The notes under the pieces: generated by a model
Databases searched by the model: none
What the model was told of the DNA's origin: nothing
Seen by the model: the letters and a program-made list of their open reading frames with translations, nothing else
Made by a program: the position numbers and the translations under genes
Assembly: GCA_021774335.1 (NCBI GenBank)
Contig: JAJFJD010000053.1
Coordinates: forward strand, 1-64,000
Direction of reading: 5' to 3'
DNA: 64,000 nt
Source of the DNA: Alphaproteobacteria bacterium
GTDB lineage: Bacteria; Pseudomonadota; Alphaproteobacteria; UBA8366
In this document: positions 44,647 through 52,874 of the stretch, in pieces
How the letters are laid out: the number at the start of each line of letters is the position of its first letter
How positions within the stretch are numbered: position 1 is the stretch's first letter

Positions 44647-45851
44647 AGCCCCAAGAAAAATTGAATGACGAAGGCGTTGGTGATGTCGACGAAAAACGCA
44701 CCGACGAGTGGCAGGATGATGAACGCGGTCGGCGCGGGCCCGTGGGTCTTTGTCACCGCGGTCATGTTGGCGACCGCGGTTGGCGTCGCGCCAAGGGCGA
44801 AACCGGCAAAACCCGCGCTCAGCACCGTGGCCAGATAATCCTTTCCCATCAGCGGAAAGAACACGAACAGAATGAAGATCACGGTGGCGGTCGCCTGAAG
44901 CCCCAAGAGGATCAACAGCGGTCCCGCCAGGTCGGCGATGGACCATAACTGCATTCCCATCAGCGACAATGCGATGAAAAGCCCGAGGGAAAAGTCGGAC
45001 ACGATGGCCAATGCGCGGGTGCGGGCGGGCCAGTGCATCCTGGGCAAAATGTAAGGAACGGTATTCGACAGAATGATCGCGACGAACAGGCACGGGACGA
45101 AGAGCGGCAGCCGAATTCCCGCATTCCCGATCAACTCGTTCGCCAGATACCCGATGATGATCGCGATATGCAGCACCAGGATCACGGCCATGATGCTGAC
45201 ATGGTTGATGCGTTCGGTGTCTTCGCGTTCATGCGGAATACCGACGATATTCCCATCCGGCTGACTATTTTGAATTTGATGGCGGGCGAGCAGGAACTTC
45301 GCGATCGGCCCGCCCAGCAGACATGCCAATACCAAGCCAAGCGTTGCGGAGGCGACACCGACCTCCAGGGCATTCGGCACGCCGTGGTTCGCCGCAATTT
45401 CCGGTGCCCAGGCGATGGCGGTACCGTGCCCGCCGATCAAGGACGCGGACCCGGCAAGCACCCCAATCGCGCTGGGCTGACCGATCGCCTGTGCCGCGAC
45501 CACGCCGATTACATCCTGAAACACGATATAGCCGAGCGTTAATACCAGGAGAATCAAGAGTGGCTTGCCGCCGGCCAACAGGTCCGCAAAGCGCGCATTC
45601 AACCCAATCGCTGTGAAGAAATAGACCAACAGCCGGTCGCGCGTATCCAATTCGTATTGCAGCTCCACACCCGAGACGGCGAAGATCGCGAGCGCCCCGA
45701 TCGCCGCCAGGATACCGCCAGTCACCGGCTCGGGAATATTGTAGGTGCGCAGAAAGGGCACGTGCTCGTTCAGACGCATGCCGATGAAATAGACGACGAT
45801 GCCGATGGTATAGGCAAGAAAGTCGGGCACGACCAAAACGTTGTCTGTCAC
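44643..45851 (-). CDS. gltS: Sodium/glutamate symporter
   Basis: 402 residues, about 10 membrane segments, GltS family. Seen: LRTYNIPEPVTGGILAAI at about 34-50, LLAGSASLIGGHGTAIAWAP with the conserved GGHGT loop, and its repeat-like second half AGFALGATPTAVANM. It takes up glutamate with Na+. Start is GTG 45851, with AAGGG upstream. Divergent from the TPR/SPINDLY gene. Confidence 0.92.
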   Translation of the reverse strand: MTDNVLVVPDFLAYTIGIVVYFIGMRLNEHVPFLRTYNIPEPVTGGILAAIGALAIFAVSGVELQYELDTRDRLLVYFFTAIGLNARFADLLAGGKPLLILLVLTLGYIVFQDVIGVVAAQAIGQPSAIGVLAGSASLIGGHGTAIAWAPEIAANHGVPNALEVGVASATLGLVLACLLGGPIAKFLLARHQIQNSQPDGNIVGIPHEREDTERINHVSIMAVILVLHIAIIIGYLANELIGNAGIRLPLFVPCLFVAIILSNTVPYILPRMHWPARTRALAIVSDFSLGLFIALSLMGMQLWSIADLAGPLLILLGLQATATVIFILFVFFPLMGKDYLATVLSAGFAGFALGATPTAVANMTAVTKTHGPAPTAFIILPLVGAFFVDITNAFVIQFFLGL

Positions 45852-46042
45852 AATCTCATTGCCCTTCGCGCGCGTTCATTCGAGCGGAGTGTGCCTTCAA
45901 TCGACCCTGCGGCGCTATTCCTAAATGCCCCGACAACGGGATTGGAAAACGGACTGGACCTCCGACAAGTCCTGCTCCACTCTGCCGCCTGGCTTGGACA
46001 CGAGCGAGCCACTCAATTAATCTGCCAACCCGGGTTAACGTC
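45852..46042. promoter_or_regulatory. Divergent intergenic region (gltS / TPR-SPINDLY gene)
   Basis: 191 bp between divergent genes. Promoters for both are expected. No obvious repeats or sigma-70 pair seen. Confidence 0.3.
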
Positions 46043-48193
46043 ATGAATCGTTCACAACGCCGCGCCAATAAACGTAATTCCGGCGGCACCGATCCGGCGC
46101 ATTTGGAAATGCTGCAGACCGGCTTGCAACATCATCAAGCCGGGCAGCTCCAACAGGCGGAACGGATCTACCGGCAGGTCCTTGACGCAAACCCTGACGA
46201 GCCGGACGCCAATTACCTGCTGGGCATGCTTTTCAACCTGAGCGGCGACAATGATGCGGCGGTCGAACGCGTCACCCGGTCGATCAAGGAGCGTCCGAAA
46301 TTCCCACCGGCCCATAACAACCTCGGCACGATCTACGAGGAAATGGACCGGATGGAGGATGCGGCGGCGAGTTATCGCCGGGCGGTCCGGCTCGATCCCA
46401 GCATGGCGGAGGCGCACAACAATCTCGGCAACGCGCTCAAGGCACTCAACGATTTCGACGGTGCCGTTCAGAGTTTCCGCAAGGCGATTAAAATCCATCC
46501 CGATATGGCAGAGGCGCATAACAACCTAGGCCTCGCCTACGCCGGGCTGGGACAACTGGACGACGCAATGACGGCCTTCGATAAGGCCATCGACCTTGCG
46601 CCGGATGCCGCCGAACCCTATGTCGGCCTCGGCCATGCGCAACACCTGCTCGGCTACCTGGACGACGCCATCGCCAATGCGGAGCGCGCCATCGAACAGC
46701 GAGCCGACTATGTCGACGCGCATATCGTCCTGGGCGCCGCCCTTTACGCCGACGGCGACCTCAGCGACGCGGTTAATGCGCTACAGAAAGCCGTCGCGTT
46801 GGACCCGCAATCCGCGCAAGCCACGGCCGAATTGTTCAAGGCGTCATCCTATGCCTGCGACTGGGCGCATCTCGAAGACCTGTCGCAAGCCATCGACCGT
46901 CAGAATACGGACGGGCTGGCACGCGGATCGGGTGTCGGCGAACAGCCGCTGTTCAACGTAACCCGCGTCGCCGACCCGGCGCAGAACCACGCCATCGCAC
47001 AATATTGGAGCGGCCTTCATAACCCCGCCGGGGTGAAACGCCGTCGTGGAAAGGCCTCCTCCGAGGGCCGCATCACGATCGGATATCTCTCGAGCGATTT
47101 CGGCGACCACGCGGTCGGGCACCTGACGCGCGGCCTGTTCGAGCTGCACGACCGCGACCGGTTCATCGTGCGCGCCTATGCGGCCTATGGCGAGGATGGC
47201 AGCGACAATGTGGAGAAGGTCAAACGCGACGCGGACGGCTTCACCAATCTGCTCGAGATATCGCATGCCGACGCAGCGTCCCAAATCCGGCGCGACAAGG
47301 TCGATATCCTCGTCGACCTGAACGGCCACACCCATGGCAACCGGCTGCAGATCTGCGCCCAGCGGCCCGCGCCGGTGCAGGTGACCTGGCTCGGCTTCCC
47401 CGGCACGACCGGCGCGGACTATATCGACTACATTCTGACCGACCGGGTCGTTACCCCGACGGACCACGCCGTGCATTACAGCGAGGCCATCGCCTACCTG
47501 CCAGACTGCTATCAGATGAACGGCCTGCCCGACACAGACGCCGACCGCACGTTCACGCGGGCCGATGTCGGCCTGCCGGACGATGCGGTGGTCTTTTGTT
47601 CCTTCGTCGGCGCGCAGAAGATCGAGCCTGTCGTGTTCGAGTCCTGGATGCGAATTCTCGACGCCACGCCGGGGAGCATCCTTTGGCTGTACGAATCGAA
47701 CGAAGACGCGGCGGCCAGCCTCAAGCGCGAAGCGGCCGCGCGGAGCATCGACGCAGACCGTGTCCGATTTGGCGGCAAGCTCCCGCGGAATGACCATCTG
47801 CAACGGCTCCGCTGCGCCGACATCGCCCTCGATACCTGGACCTATGGCGGCCATACGACAACCAGCGACGCCTTGCGTGCGGACCTGCCCGTCATCGCGC
47901 GGAGGGGGTCGCATTTCGCGTCGCGGGTGTCGTCCAGCATTCTGCAGACGATGTATTTAGAGTCGCTGATCACCGACAGTGCCGCAGATTACGAGGCATT
48001 GGCGATTAAGTTGGCGCAGGATGCCGACGCGGTGCAGGACCTGAAATCCCGGATCGCCCAAGCACGCGAGACCGCGCCGTTGTTCGACGCGACGCGCTTT
48101 GTCGCCGGCTTGGAAGACGCCTACCGGCAAATGTGGGAGTGTCACCTTGCGGGCGACTCACCGCAATTGATCAAGGCCACCGTTACCGGCTAG
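46043..48193 (+). CDS. TPR-containing SPINDLY/OGT-like glycosyltransferase
   Basis: 716 residues. About seven TPR units fill residues 20-270, e.g. AHNNLGTIYEEMDRMEDAA, AEAHNNLGNALKAL, PDMAEAHNNLGLAYAGL. The C-terminal GT41 domain includes ITIGYLSSDFGDHAVGHL, QVTWLGFPGTTGADYIDY, LPRNDHLQRLRCADIALD and TYGGHTTTSDALRADLPV, the UDP-binding features of O-GlcNAc transferases. It probably glycosylates proteins or, as in related bacterial genes, a surface structure. It is unlinked to the nearest genes in strand. Confidence 0.9.
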   Translation: MNRSQRRANKRNSGGTDPAHLEMLQTGLQHHQAGQLQQAERIYRQVLDANPDEPDANYLLGMLFNLSGDNDAAVERVTRSIKERPKFPPAHNNLGTIYEEMDRMEDAAASYRRAVRLDPSMAEAHNNLGNALKALNDFDGAVQSFRKAIKIHPDMAEAHNNLGLAYAGLGQLDDAMTAFDKAIDLAPDAAEPYVGLGHAQHLLGYLDDAIANAERAIEQRADYVDAHIVLGAALYADGDLSDAVNALQKAVALDPQSAQATAELFKASSYACDWAHLEDLSQAIDRQNTDGLARGSGVGEQPLFNVTRVADPAQNHAIAQYWSGLHNPAGVKRRRGKASSEGRITIGYLSSDFGDHAVGHLTRGLFELHDRDRFIVRAYAAYGEDGSDNVEKVKRDADGFTNLLEISHADAASQIRRDKVDILVDLNGHTHGNRLQICAQRPAPVQVTWLGFPGTTGADYIDYILTDRVVTPTDHAVHYSEAIAYLPDCYQMNGLPDTDADRTFTRADVGLPDDAVVFCSFVGAQKIEPVVFESWMRILDATPGSILWLYESNEDAAASLKREAAARSIDADRVRFGGKLPRNDHLQRLRCADIALDTWTYGGHTTTSDALRADLPVIARRGSHFASRVSSSILQTMYLESLITDSAADYEALAIKLAQDADAVQDLKSRIAQARETAPLFDATRFVAGLEDAYRQMWECHLAGDSPQLIKATVTG

Positions 48194-48209
48194 CGCCGAA
48201 CTTCTCTTA

Positions 48210-48830
48210 TCACCGGTCGCCGAAATGGCGGCGCCAGATCGGCCCGACGACGGCGTGCCGCCGCACGCCTTCCGTCAGTGCGGTCAGACGGGGTGCGTCG
48301 ATCGTCCCCCGGAACCAGACGAACAGCATGGCGATATAGATATCGGCCACGCTCATCGTCTCACCCAACAGAAATGGGCCGGTCTCGATCGCGTTTTCCA
48401 ACACGGTCAGGGCGTCCCCCATCCGCGCGATCGCCGCTTCCTGCGTCGCCTCAATACTGTTCGGATCGGTCGTGTAGCGGGAGGGATAGGACCGCCGCAG
48501 AACGGCTTCGTAGACATTAACGTTTGTGAAAACCATCCAGCGCAGGAATGCGGCATGTTCGGACGTGCCCGGCGGCGGGGCCAACCCCTTGTCCGGGAAG
48601 CAGGCCGCGATATGGATCAGGATCGCCGCCGTCTCGGTCAGCGTCGACCCGTCCGGCAGGACAAGCGTCGGCACCTGCCGCCACGGGTTGGTCGTGCGGA
48701 AACTGTCCGGCAGCGGCGTGCCCGGCTTGGAGTCCAATTCCTCCAACTCATAAGACGCATCCGCCAGCGCAAGCGCGGCTTCGGCAACGAATCCGCCGGA
48801 CCCGACGCGGTTATAAAGACGATAGGTCAT
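48210..48830 (-). CDS. Glutathione S-transferase family protein
   Basis: 206 residues from ATG 48830. N-terminal thioredoxin-like part: YRLYNRVGSGGFVAEAALALA, NPWRQVPTLVLPDGSTLTETAAIL with cis-Pro and the E-T-A glutathione-binding residues; C-terminal helical half with GPFLLGETMSVADIYIAML (the N-capping D). Glutathione conjugation or isomerisation of an unknown electrophile. It follows the CoA-transferase after 7 nt. Confidence 0.9.
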   Translation of the reverse strand: MTYRLYNRVGSGGFVAEAALALADASYELEELDSKPGTPLPDSFRTTNPWRQVPTLVLPDGSTLTETAAILIHIAACFPDKGLAPPPGTSEHAAFLRWMVFTNVNVYEAVLRRSYPSRYTTDPNSIEATQEAAIARMGDALTVLENAIETGPFLLGETMSVADIYIAMLFVWFRGTIDAPRLTALTEGVRRHAVVGPIWRRHFGDR

Positions 48831-48837
48831 TCCATGA

Positions 48838-50046
48838 TCACTCCGCTGCTTCGGGACGCACCGCGTGCAGGACGTTTGCATCGACCATCGCATCGATCTC
48901 CGCCTCGCTATAGCCGATCTCGCCCAGAACCTCGTAAGTGTGCTCACCAAGCACCGGCGCGCCGTTGCGGATTTCAGTCGGCGTGCTCTCAAAGCGGGCC
49001 GCCGGACGCGCCTGCCGTAATCGTCCGGCCTGGGCATGGTCGTATTCGATGACGATGCCGCTGGCCTCGACCTGCGGATGATCGATCATTTGGCGGCGCG
49101 TCAACACGGGCGCGCAAGGCACACCGGCATCGTCGAGCACCTTCAACCATTCGGCTGCCGGACGCTCGAGCAATGCCTCCTGGATCAGGTTCAACCGCTC
49201 ATCCGCGTTCTCATCGCGCAGCGACGGCGTCAAGAAGCGCGGATCGGTGAGCAGATTCTCACGGTCTGCGACCTTACAAAACGCCGTCCATTGCGGGTCG
49301 GTCATGGTCGAGACGCTGATGTAATCGTCCTTCGTCTCATAGATCAGGTCGATGAAGGTCGCCGCCTTCTGCTCGCTGACTTCCTGCCCGACGAAGGTCT
49401 GCCCGCCCATGTCCGACGACCACAGGAAGGCGATGATCGAATCGAGCATCGAGACCTTCACATGCTGTCCCTCACCGGTCTTGGCCCGCCCGGCGAGCGC
49501 GGCGGTCACCGCCTGTGCTGCCGTCACACCGGTGAGTTTATCCGGCAGGATGGTGCGGATCAGCCGCGGGCGTTCCGCATCCGAGCCCCCCTGGACAGTG
49601 GCCAGTCCCGACAAGGCCTGGATGATCGGGTCGTAGACGGGTTTATGGGCAAAGGGCCCGTTCTCGCCCCACCCGCTCATCGAGACGTAAATGAGATCGG
49701 GCCGCACGGCACGCAGCTCGGGCTCGCTGATACCCAACCGTTCGACCACACCCGGCCGGAAGTTCTGGATGAACACGTCCGCGGTCGCGACCAGCTTCAA
49801 CAAAGCCTCACGGCCTTCATCGCTTTTCACGTCGATCGAGACCGATCGCTTGTTCCGGTTGTTATTCAGATAGGACGCGCGGAGGCCCGGCTCGCCCGGG
49901 CCGGCATGGCGCGTGTGATCCGGGCGATGCGGCGCTTCCACTTTGATGACATCGGCGCCCTGGTCGGCCAGCATCATGGTGGCGAAGGGGCCTGCGATCA
50001 CACCCGTGACGTCCACCACGCGATAGCCGCGAAGCGGTCCTGACAT
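48838..50046 (-). CDS. CaiB/BaiF CoA-transferase (class III)
   Basis: 402 residues. Class III features: RVVDVTGVIAGPFATMMLA, GADVIKVEAPHRPDHTRH, and catalytic D169 in ILPDKLTGVTAAQ. Ribosome site AGGAG about 7 nt upstream of the ATG. Forms a two-gene leftward unit with the GST. It is divergent from the selenoprotein operon across a 208-bp gap. Confidence 0.9.
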   Translation of the reverse strand: MSGPLRGYRVVDVTGVIAGPFATMMLADQGADVIKVEAPHRPDHTRHAGPGEPGLRASYLNNNRNKRSVSIDVKSDEGREALLKLVATADVFIQNFRPGVVERLGISEPELRAVRPDLIYVSMSGWGENGPFAHKPVYDPIIQALSGLATVQGGSDAERPRLIRTILPDKLTGVTAAQAVTAALAGRAKTGEGQHVKVSMLDSIIAFLWSSDMGGQTFVGQEVSEQKAATFIDLIYETKDDYISVSTMTDPQWTAFCKVADRENLLTDPRFLTPSLRDENADERLNLIQEALLERPAAEWLKVLDDAGVPCAPVLTRRQMIDHPQVEASGIVIEYDHAQAGRLRQARPAARFESTPTEIRNGAPVLGEHTYEVLGEIGYSEAEIDAMVDANVLHAVRPEAAE

Positions 50047-50254
50047 GCGTGTCTCTCCTAATTACTGGGCGGTGGGATCGGCCGATCCTCCGCATTTAGC
50101 CGTTGTGAAGAACATTAGGGAATTACGTACCGCATATAAATGCCAAATCAAGGCGTGGGGTGAACGCCTGAGAATCAACGCCGGTTGGGGCCAAGCACGG
50201 ACTGGGTTATATTTATCGTAGTTTATGCGTTGTAAATCCTTTCAGGAGGGAAAG
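50047..50254. promoter_or_regulatory. Divergent region upstream of the UGSC selenoprotein operon
   Basis: 208 bp. A likely sigma-70 promoter, TTGGGG (50185-50190), 17 nt, TATATT (50208-50213), points rightward; the expected start near 50220 leaves a leader of about 35 nt ending in AGGAGG. The remaining left part carries the promoter of the CoA-transferase gene. Confidence 0.5.
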
Positions 50255-50782
50255 ATGCGGATCGTCAATCCATCTTTCGGCCTCGAGGACGGCAGTGAAA
50301 ACCTGAGCAATGCGGTCGAAACGGGTTCGACCGATTGGAGCCAGGACGCCATTGCAATCATCTCGAATTCCAAGCCGAATGCCCGTGAGTTACTCGAAGG
50401 CGTGCGCGACAAGATGAGCGCCTTTCGTGCGACCGACAATATCGACTATTTCTTCAAGGACAGTGCGGCCAAACCGGCGCCGGACGCGCTCTATGCCGAG
50501 ATTGCCGACAAGTACAAGGGCGCCATCGTTGCCTTAGCCGATTGAGGGTCGTGCTCGTCGTGGAGTTTCCATGACAGTATCGAACTCGAAAAACGCGGCG
50601 TCGAAACGTATATCGTCGTCACCGAAACCTTCCTGCCGCTGGTGCGTGCCCAAGCCAAGGCCCGCAAGGCGGACCCCAAGCTGCTGATCGTCAAACATCC
50701 GGTCGGCGGGTTGAACGCGGAAGAACTGGTCGATCGCATCGACGTTGCATCGACCGAACTGAAGAGCGCGGTCGACGCCTAG
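50255..50782 (+). CDS. UGSC-family selenoprotein, Sec at residue 97 (in-frame TGA)
   Basis: 175 residues if TGA at 50543-50545 is read as selenocysteine. Residues flanking it are GAIVALAD-U-GSCSSWSFH, so the redox pair is U97-x2-C100. Downstream the frame stays open to TAG, with normal codon use (DSIELEKRGVETYIVVTE and KHPVGGLNAEELVDRID). The motif and C-terminal pattern fit what NCBI calls the UGSC family of (seleno)proteins, an uncharacterised presumed thiol-redox group. Start ATG 50255 has AGGAGG 5 nt upstream. The SECIS follows immediately. First gene of a three-gene operon, 21 nt before a protein of unknown family. Confidence 0.9.
50543..50575 (+). promoter_or_regulatory. Sec UGA codon and SECIS hairpin of the UGSC gene
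   Basis: TGA 50543-50545, 11 nt spacer, stem GTCGTGG (50557-50563), loop AGTTT (50564-50568), stem CCATGAC (50569-50575). Seven pairs with one G-U wobble; loop base 2 is G; the loop starts 18 nt after the TGA. This meets the bacterial SECIS rules and nearly repeats the geometry of the GrdB-like gene. Confidence 0.85.
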
Positions 50783-50803
50783 CAGGCTGCGGGAAGGAAA
50801 GAC

Positions 50804-51844
50804 ATGACGGACCTTACCGAGAGTGAGGTGATCGAGGTTGGCGATCTCGACCTCGATCAATGGAACGATTACGCCACCGAGCAAGGGTGGAGCGACGGGT
50901 TCCCCGTCATGCTGCCGACCGAAGAAAAAGTCGAGCGCATGGTCGAGGCCTGCCGCGGCGACAACGAGCCGTTCGAGCCGATGTCGCCGCGCCGGGTCGT
51001 GCCCACCCTGCAAAGTATCGCGTCCAACGCGGTGATGGCGGGCTGCCGGCCGGAATACTTCCCGGTCGTGGTCGGTGCAGTGCGGGCGGTCCTGAACCCC
51101 GATTACAACCTGCATGGTACGCTCGCGACCACGCACCCCTGCGCCCAAGGGATCATTGTGAACGGGCCGATCCGCACCGAGCTGGGGATCAACTGCGGCA
51201 GCAACTGCTTCGGCCAAGGCACCAAGGCGAACGCCACCATCGGCCGGGCGCTGCAACTCACGTTGCTCAATGTCGGCGGGGCCAAGCCGGGCGAGATGGA
51301 CCGGGCGACGCACGGCTCGCCGGCCAAATACAGCTTCTGCTTCGGCGAGAACGAGGAAGAAAGTCCGTGGGAGCCGTTCCACGTGCGCCGCGGTTTCGAC
51401 GCCAGCGACAATGTCGTGACGCTGCTGCCAAGCGAGCCGCCGCATAACATCAATGATCATGCCAGCACCACGGGCAAAGGCCTCCTGAAGACGATCGCGG
51501 GCACGATCTCCCAAGTCGGCGCGAACGTCATTTCCGGCGACGCGCCCTATACCATCGTGCTTGGGCCGGAACACGCGCAAACGATCCACCGCGACGGATG
51601 GACCATCCAGGACATCCAGCAGAAGCTTTACGAAGATTCCGCGATCCATGTCTCCCGCGTCTCCGACGAGCAGCGGGAATTCTACAAGGAGCGGACGACC
51701 GAGCTGGTGAACGACCACTACCATCTGTCGCGCAGCCCGGACGACATTCAGGTCCTGGTCGCGGGCGGCCCCGGCAAGCATTCCGCGTATATCCCGACCT
51801 TCGGCCATAACGAAGCCTGTTCCGTCCGGCTCAAACGCAGCTGA
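50804..51844 (+). CDS. Unknown-function protein A of the UGSC operon
   Basis: 346 residues, soluble, no signal peptide. I do not recognise the family. Visible features: GWSDGFPVMLPTEEKVERM at 28-46, AGCRPEYFPVVVGAV (C81), C113 in THPCAQG, C131-x3-C135 in INCGSNCFGQG, KANATIGRALQL, NVGGAKPG and YSFCFGENEE (C179). It is clearly paralogous to the next gene, with the two sequences in step to within one residue over the first 180 residues. AAGGAAA precedes the ATG. The C131-C135 pair is a candidate partner of the Sec residue of the first gene. Confidence 0.75.
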   Translation: MTDLTESEVIEVGDLDLDQWNDYATEQGWSDGFPVMLPTEEKVERMVEACRGDNEPFEPMSPRRVVPTLQSIASNAVMAGCRPEYFPVVVGAVRAVLNPDYNLHGTLATTHPCAQGIIVNGPIRTELGINCGSNCFGQGTKANATIGRALQLTLLNVGGAKPGEMDRATHGSPAKYSFCFGENEEESPWEPFHVRRGFDASDNVVTLLPSEPPHNINDHASTTGKGLLKTIAGTISQVGANVISGDAPYTIVLGPEHAQTIHRDGWTIQDIQQKLYEDSAIHVSRVSDEQREFYKERTTELVNDHYHLSRSPDDIQVLVAGGPGKHSAYIPTFGHNEACSVRLKRS

Positions 51845-51854
51845 GTTTTCCAGA

Positions 51855-52874
51855 ATGACTTCGTCGGACGACCTGCCACTTTTCGCCGAAACCCATCCTT
51901 GGGAAGACGTGCAGGCAGCGTTGGAGACGCTCGACCTCGGCGACGGATTGCCACTGGTGCCGCCGACGCTGGACCGGTTCGGCGCGATGGTTGCGGACCG
52001 CGGGCCGACCGGACGCTCCTTCGGCCATGTCATGCCGTTGATGGGCGACCTCACTCTCGAAGCCGTCGCCTATAACTGCATCCTCGCCGGCTGCCGTCCG
52101 GCGGAATTACCGGTCGTACTGACCGCCGCGGAAGCGGCGATGGAAGAACAATTCAATCTATTGGGCGTCTTGAGCACGACCGGAACACCGACCGTCGCCG
52201 TCTGCGTCCATGGCCCGGTCGTCGATGAACTGGGCCTGAACGCCGGCGGCAATATCCTGGGGCCGGGCAACCGCGCCAACGCGTGCATCGGTCGCGCGGT
52301 CAGCCTGATCATGCGGAATGTCGGCGGCGCAAAGCCCGGCATCGGTGACATGGCGACGATGGGTCAGCCGGGGAAATATACCTTCTGCTTCGCGGAAGGA
52401 AGGCACGACGTTTTTCCGACGCTGCCCGTTCGCCGTGGTTTCGGCGCGGACGAGAGCTGCGTTACTGCTTTGGGCGTTTCCGGCACGGGGGAGGTCCTGC
52501 CCGCAAAACCCTGGGGCACACCGGAGCGGGTGCTGCAACCGATCGCGGCGGCAATGAACGCGGCGCTCGACTCCACCGGATCCACGGAACGGCCGGAGCG
52601 CGGCGAACAGGTCTTCCTGCTGCCGCCGGAAATGGCCGATATCATTTCGAATAACGGTTGGGATTTAGGCCGGGTGCAGAAATTCTTGTTCGAGGGACGC
52701 CATCCCTATCCCTTCGACACCGAGGACGGGCTGGACGACCGCCCCTTGGCGCGAACGCCGGAAGACATCCATCCCATCGTCACCGGCGGCGTCGGCGTGA
52801 AGATGACCTACCTGCCGCTGTGGTCCGGCGGGTCCGACACGGTCACGAAATCGATCCGCTCCATAGGCGACTAG
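51855..52874 (+). CDS. Unknown-function protein B of the UGSC operon (paralog of A)
   Basis: 339 residues, soluble. Shares with protein A the motifs GLPLVPPT, AGCRPAELPVVL (C80), RANACIGRAVSL, NVGGAKPG and YTFCFAEG (C178), but where A has C131/C135 this one has Ala130 and Ile134 in LNAGGNILGPG. Cysteines at 75, 117 and 144 are its own. It begins 10 nt after A's stop. I infer a heteromeric complex of A and B with one redox-competent subunit; no function is known. Its TAG stop interlocks with that of the convergent TauD gene. Confidence 0.7.
   Translation: MTSSDDLPLFAETHPWEDVQAALETLDLGDGLPLVPPTLDRFGAMVADRGPTGRSFGHVMPLMGDLTLEAVAYNCILAGCRPAELPVVLTAAEAAMEEQFNLLGVLSTTGTPTVAVCVHGPVVDELGLNAGGNILGPGNRANACIGRAVSLIMRNVGGAKPGIGDMATMGQPGKYTFCFAEGRHDVFPTLPVRRGFGADESCVTALGVSGTGEVLPAKPWGTPERVLQPIAAAMNAALDSTGSTERPERGEQVFLLPPEMADIISNNGWDLGRVQKFLFEGRHPYPFDTEDGLDDRPLARTPEDIHPIVTGGVGVKMTYLPLWSGGSDTVTKSIRSIGD

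Noticed and set aside
50255..50782. Two separate small genes either side of the TGA
   Set aside because: The second part has no start with a ribosome site and begins with the GSC half of the known UGSC motif; one frame continues unbroken.
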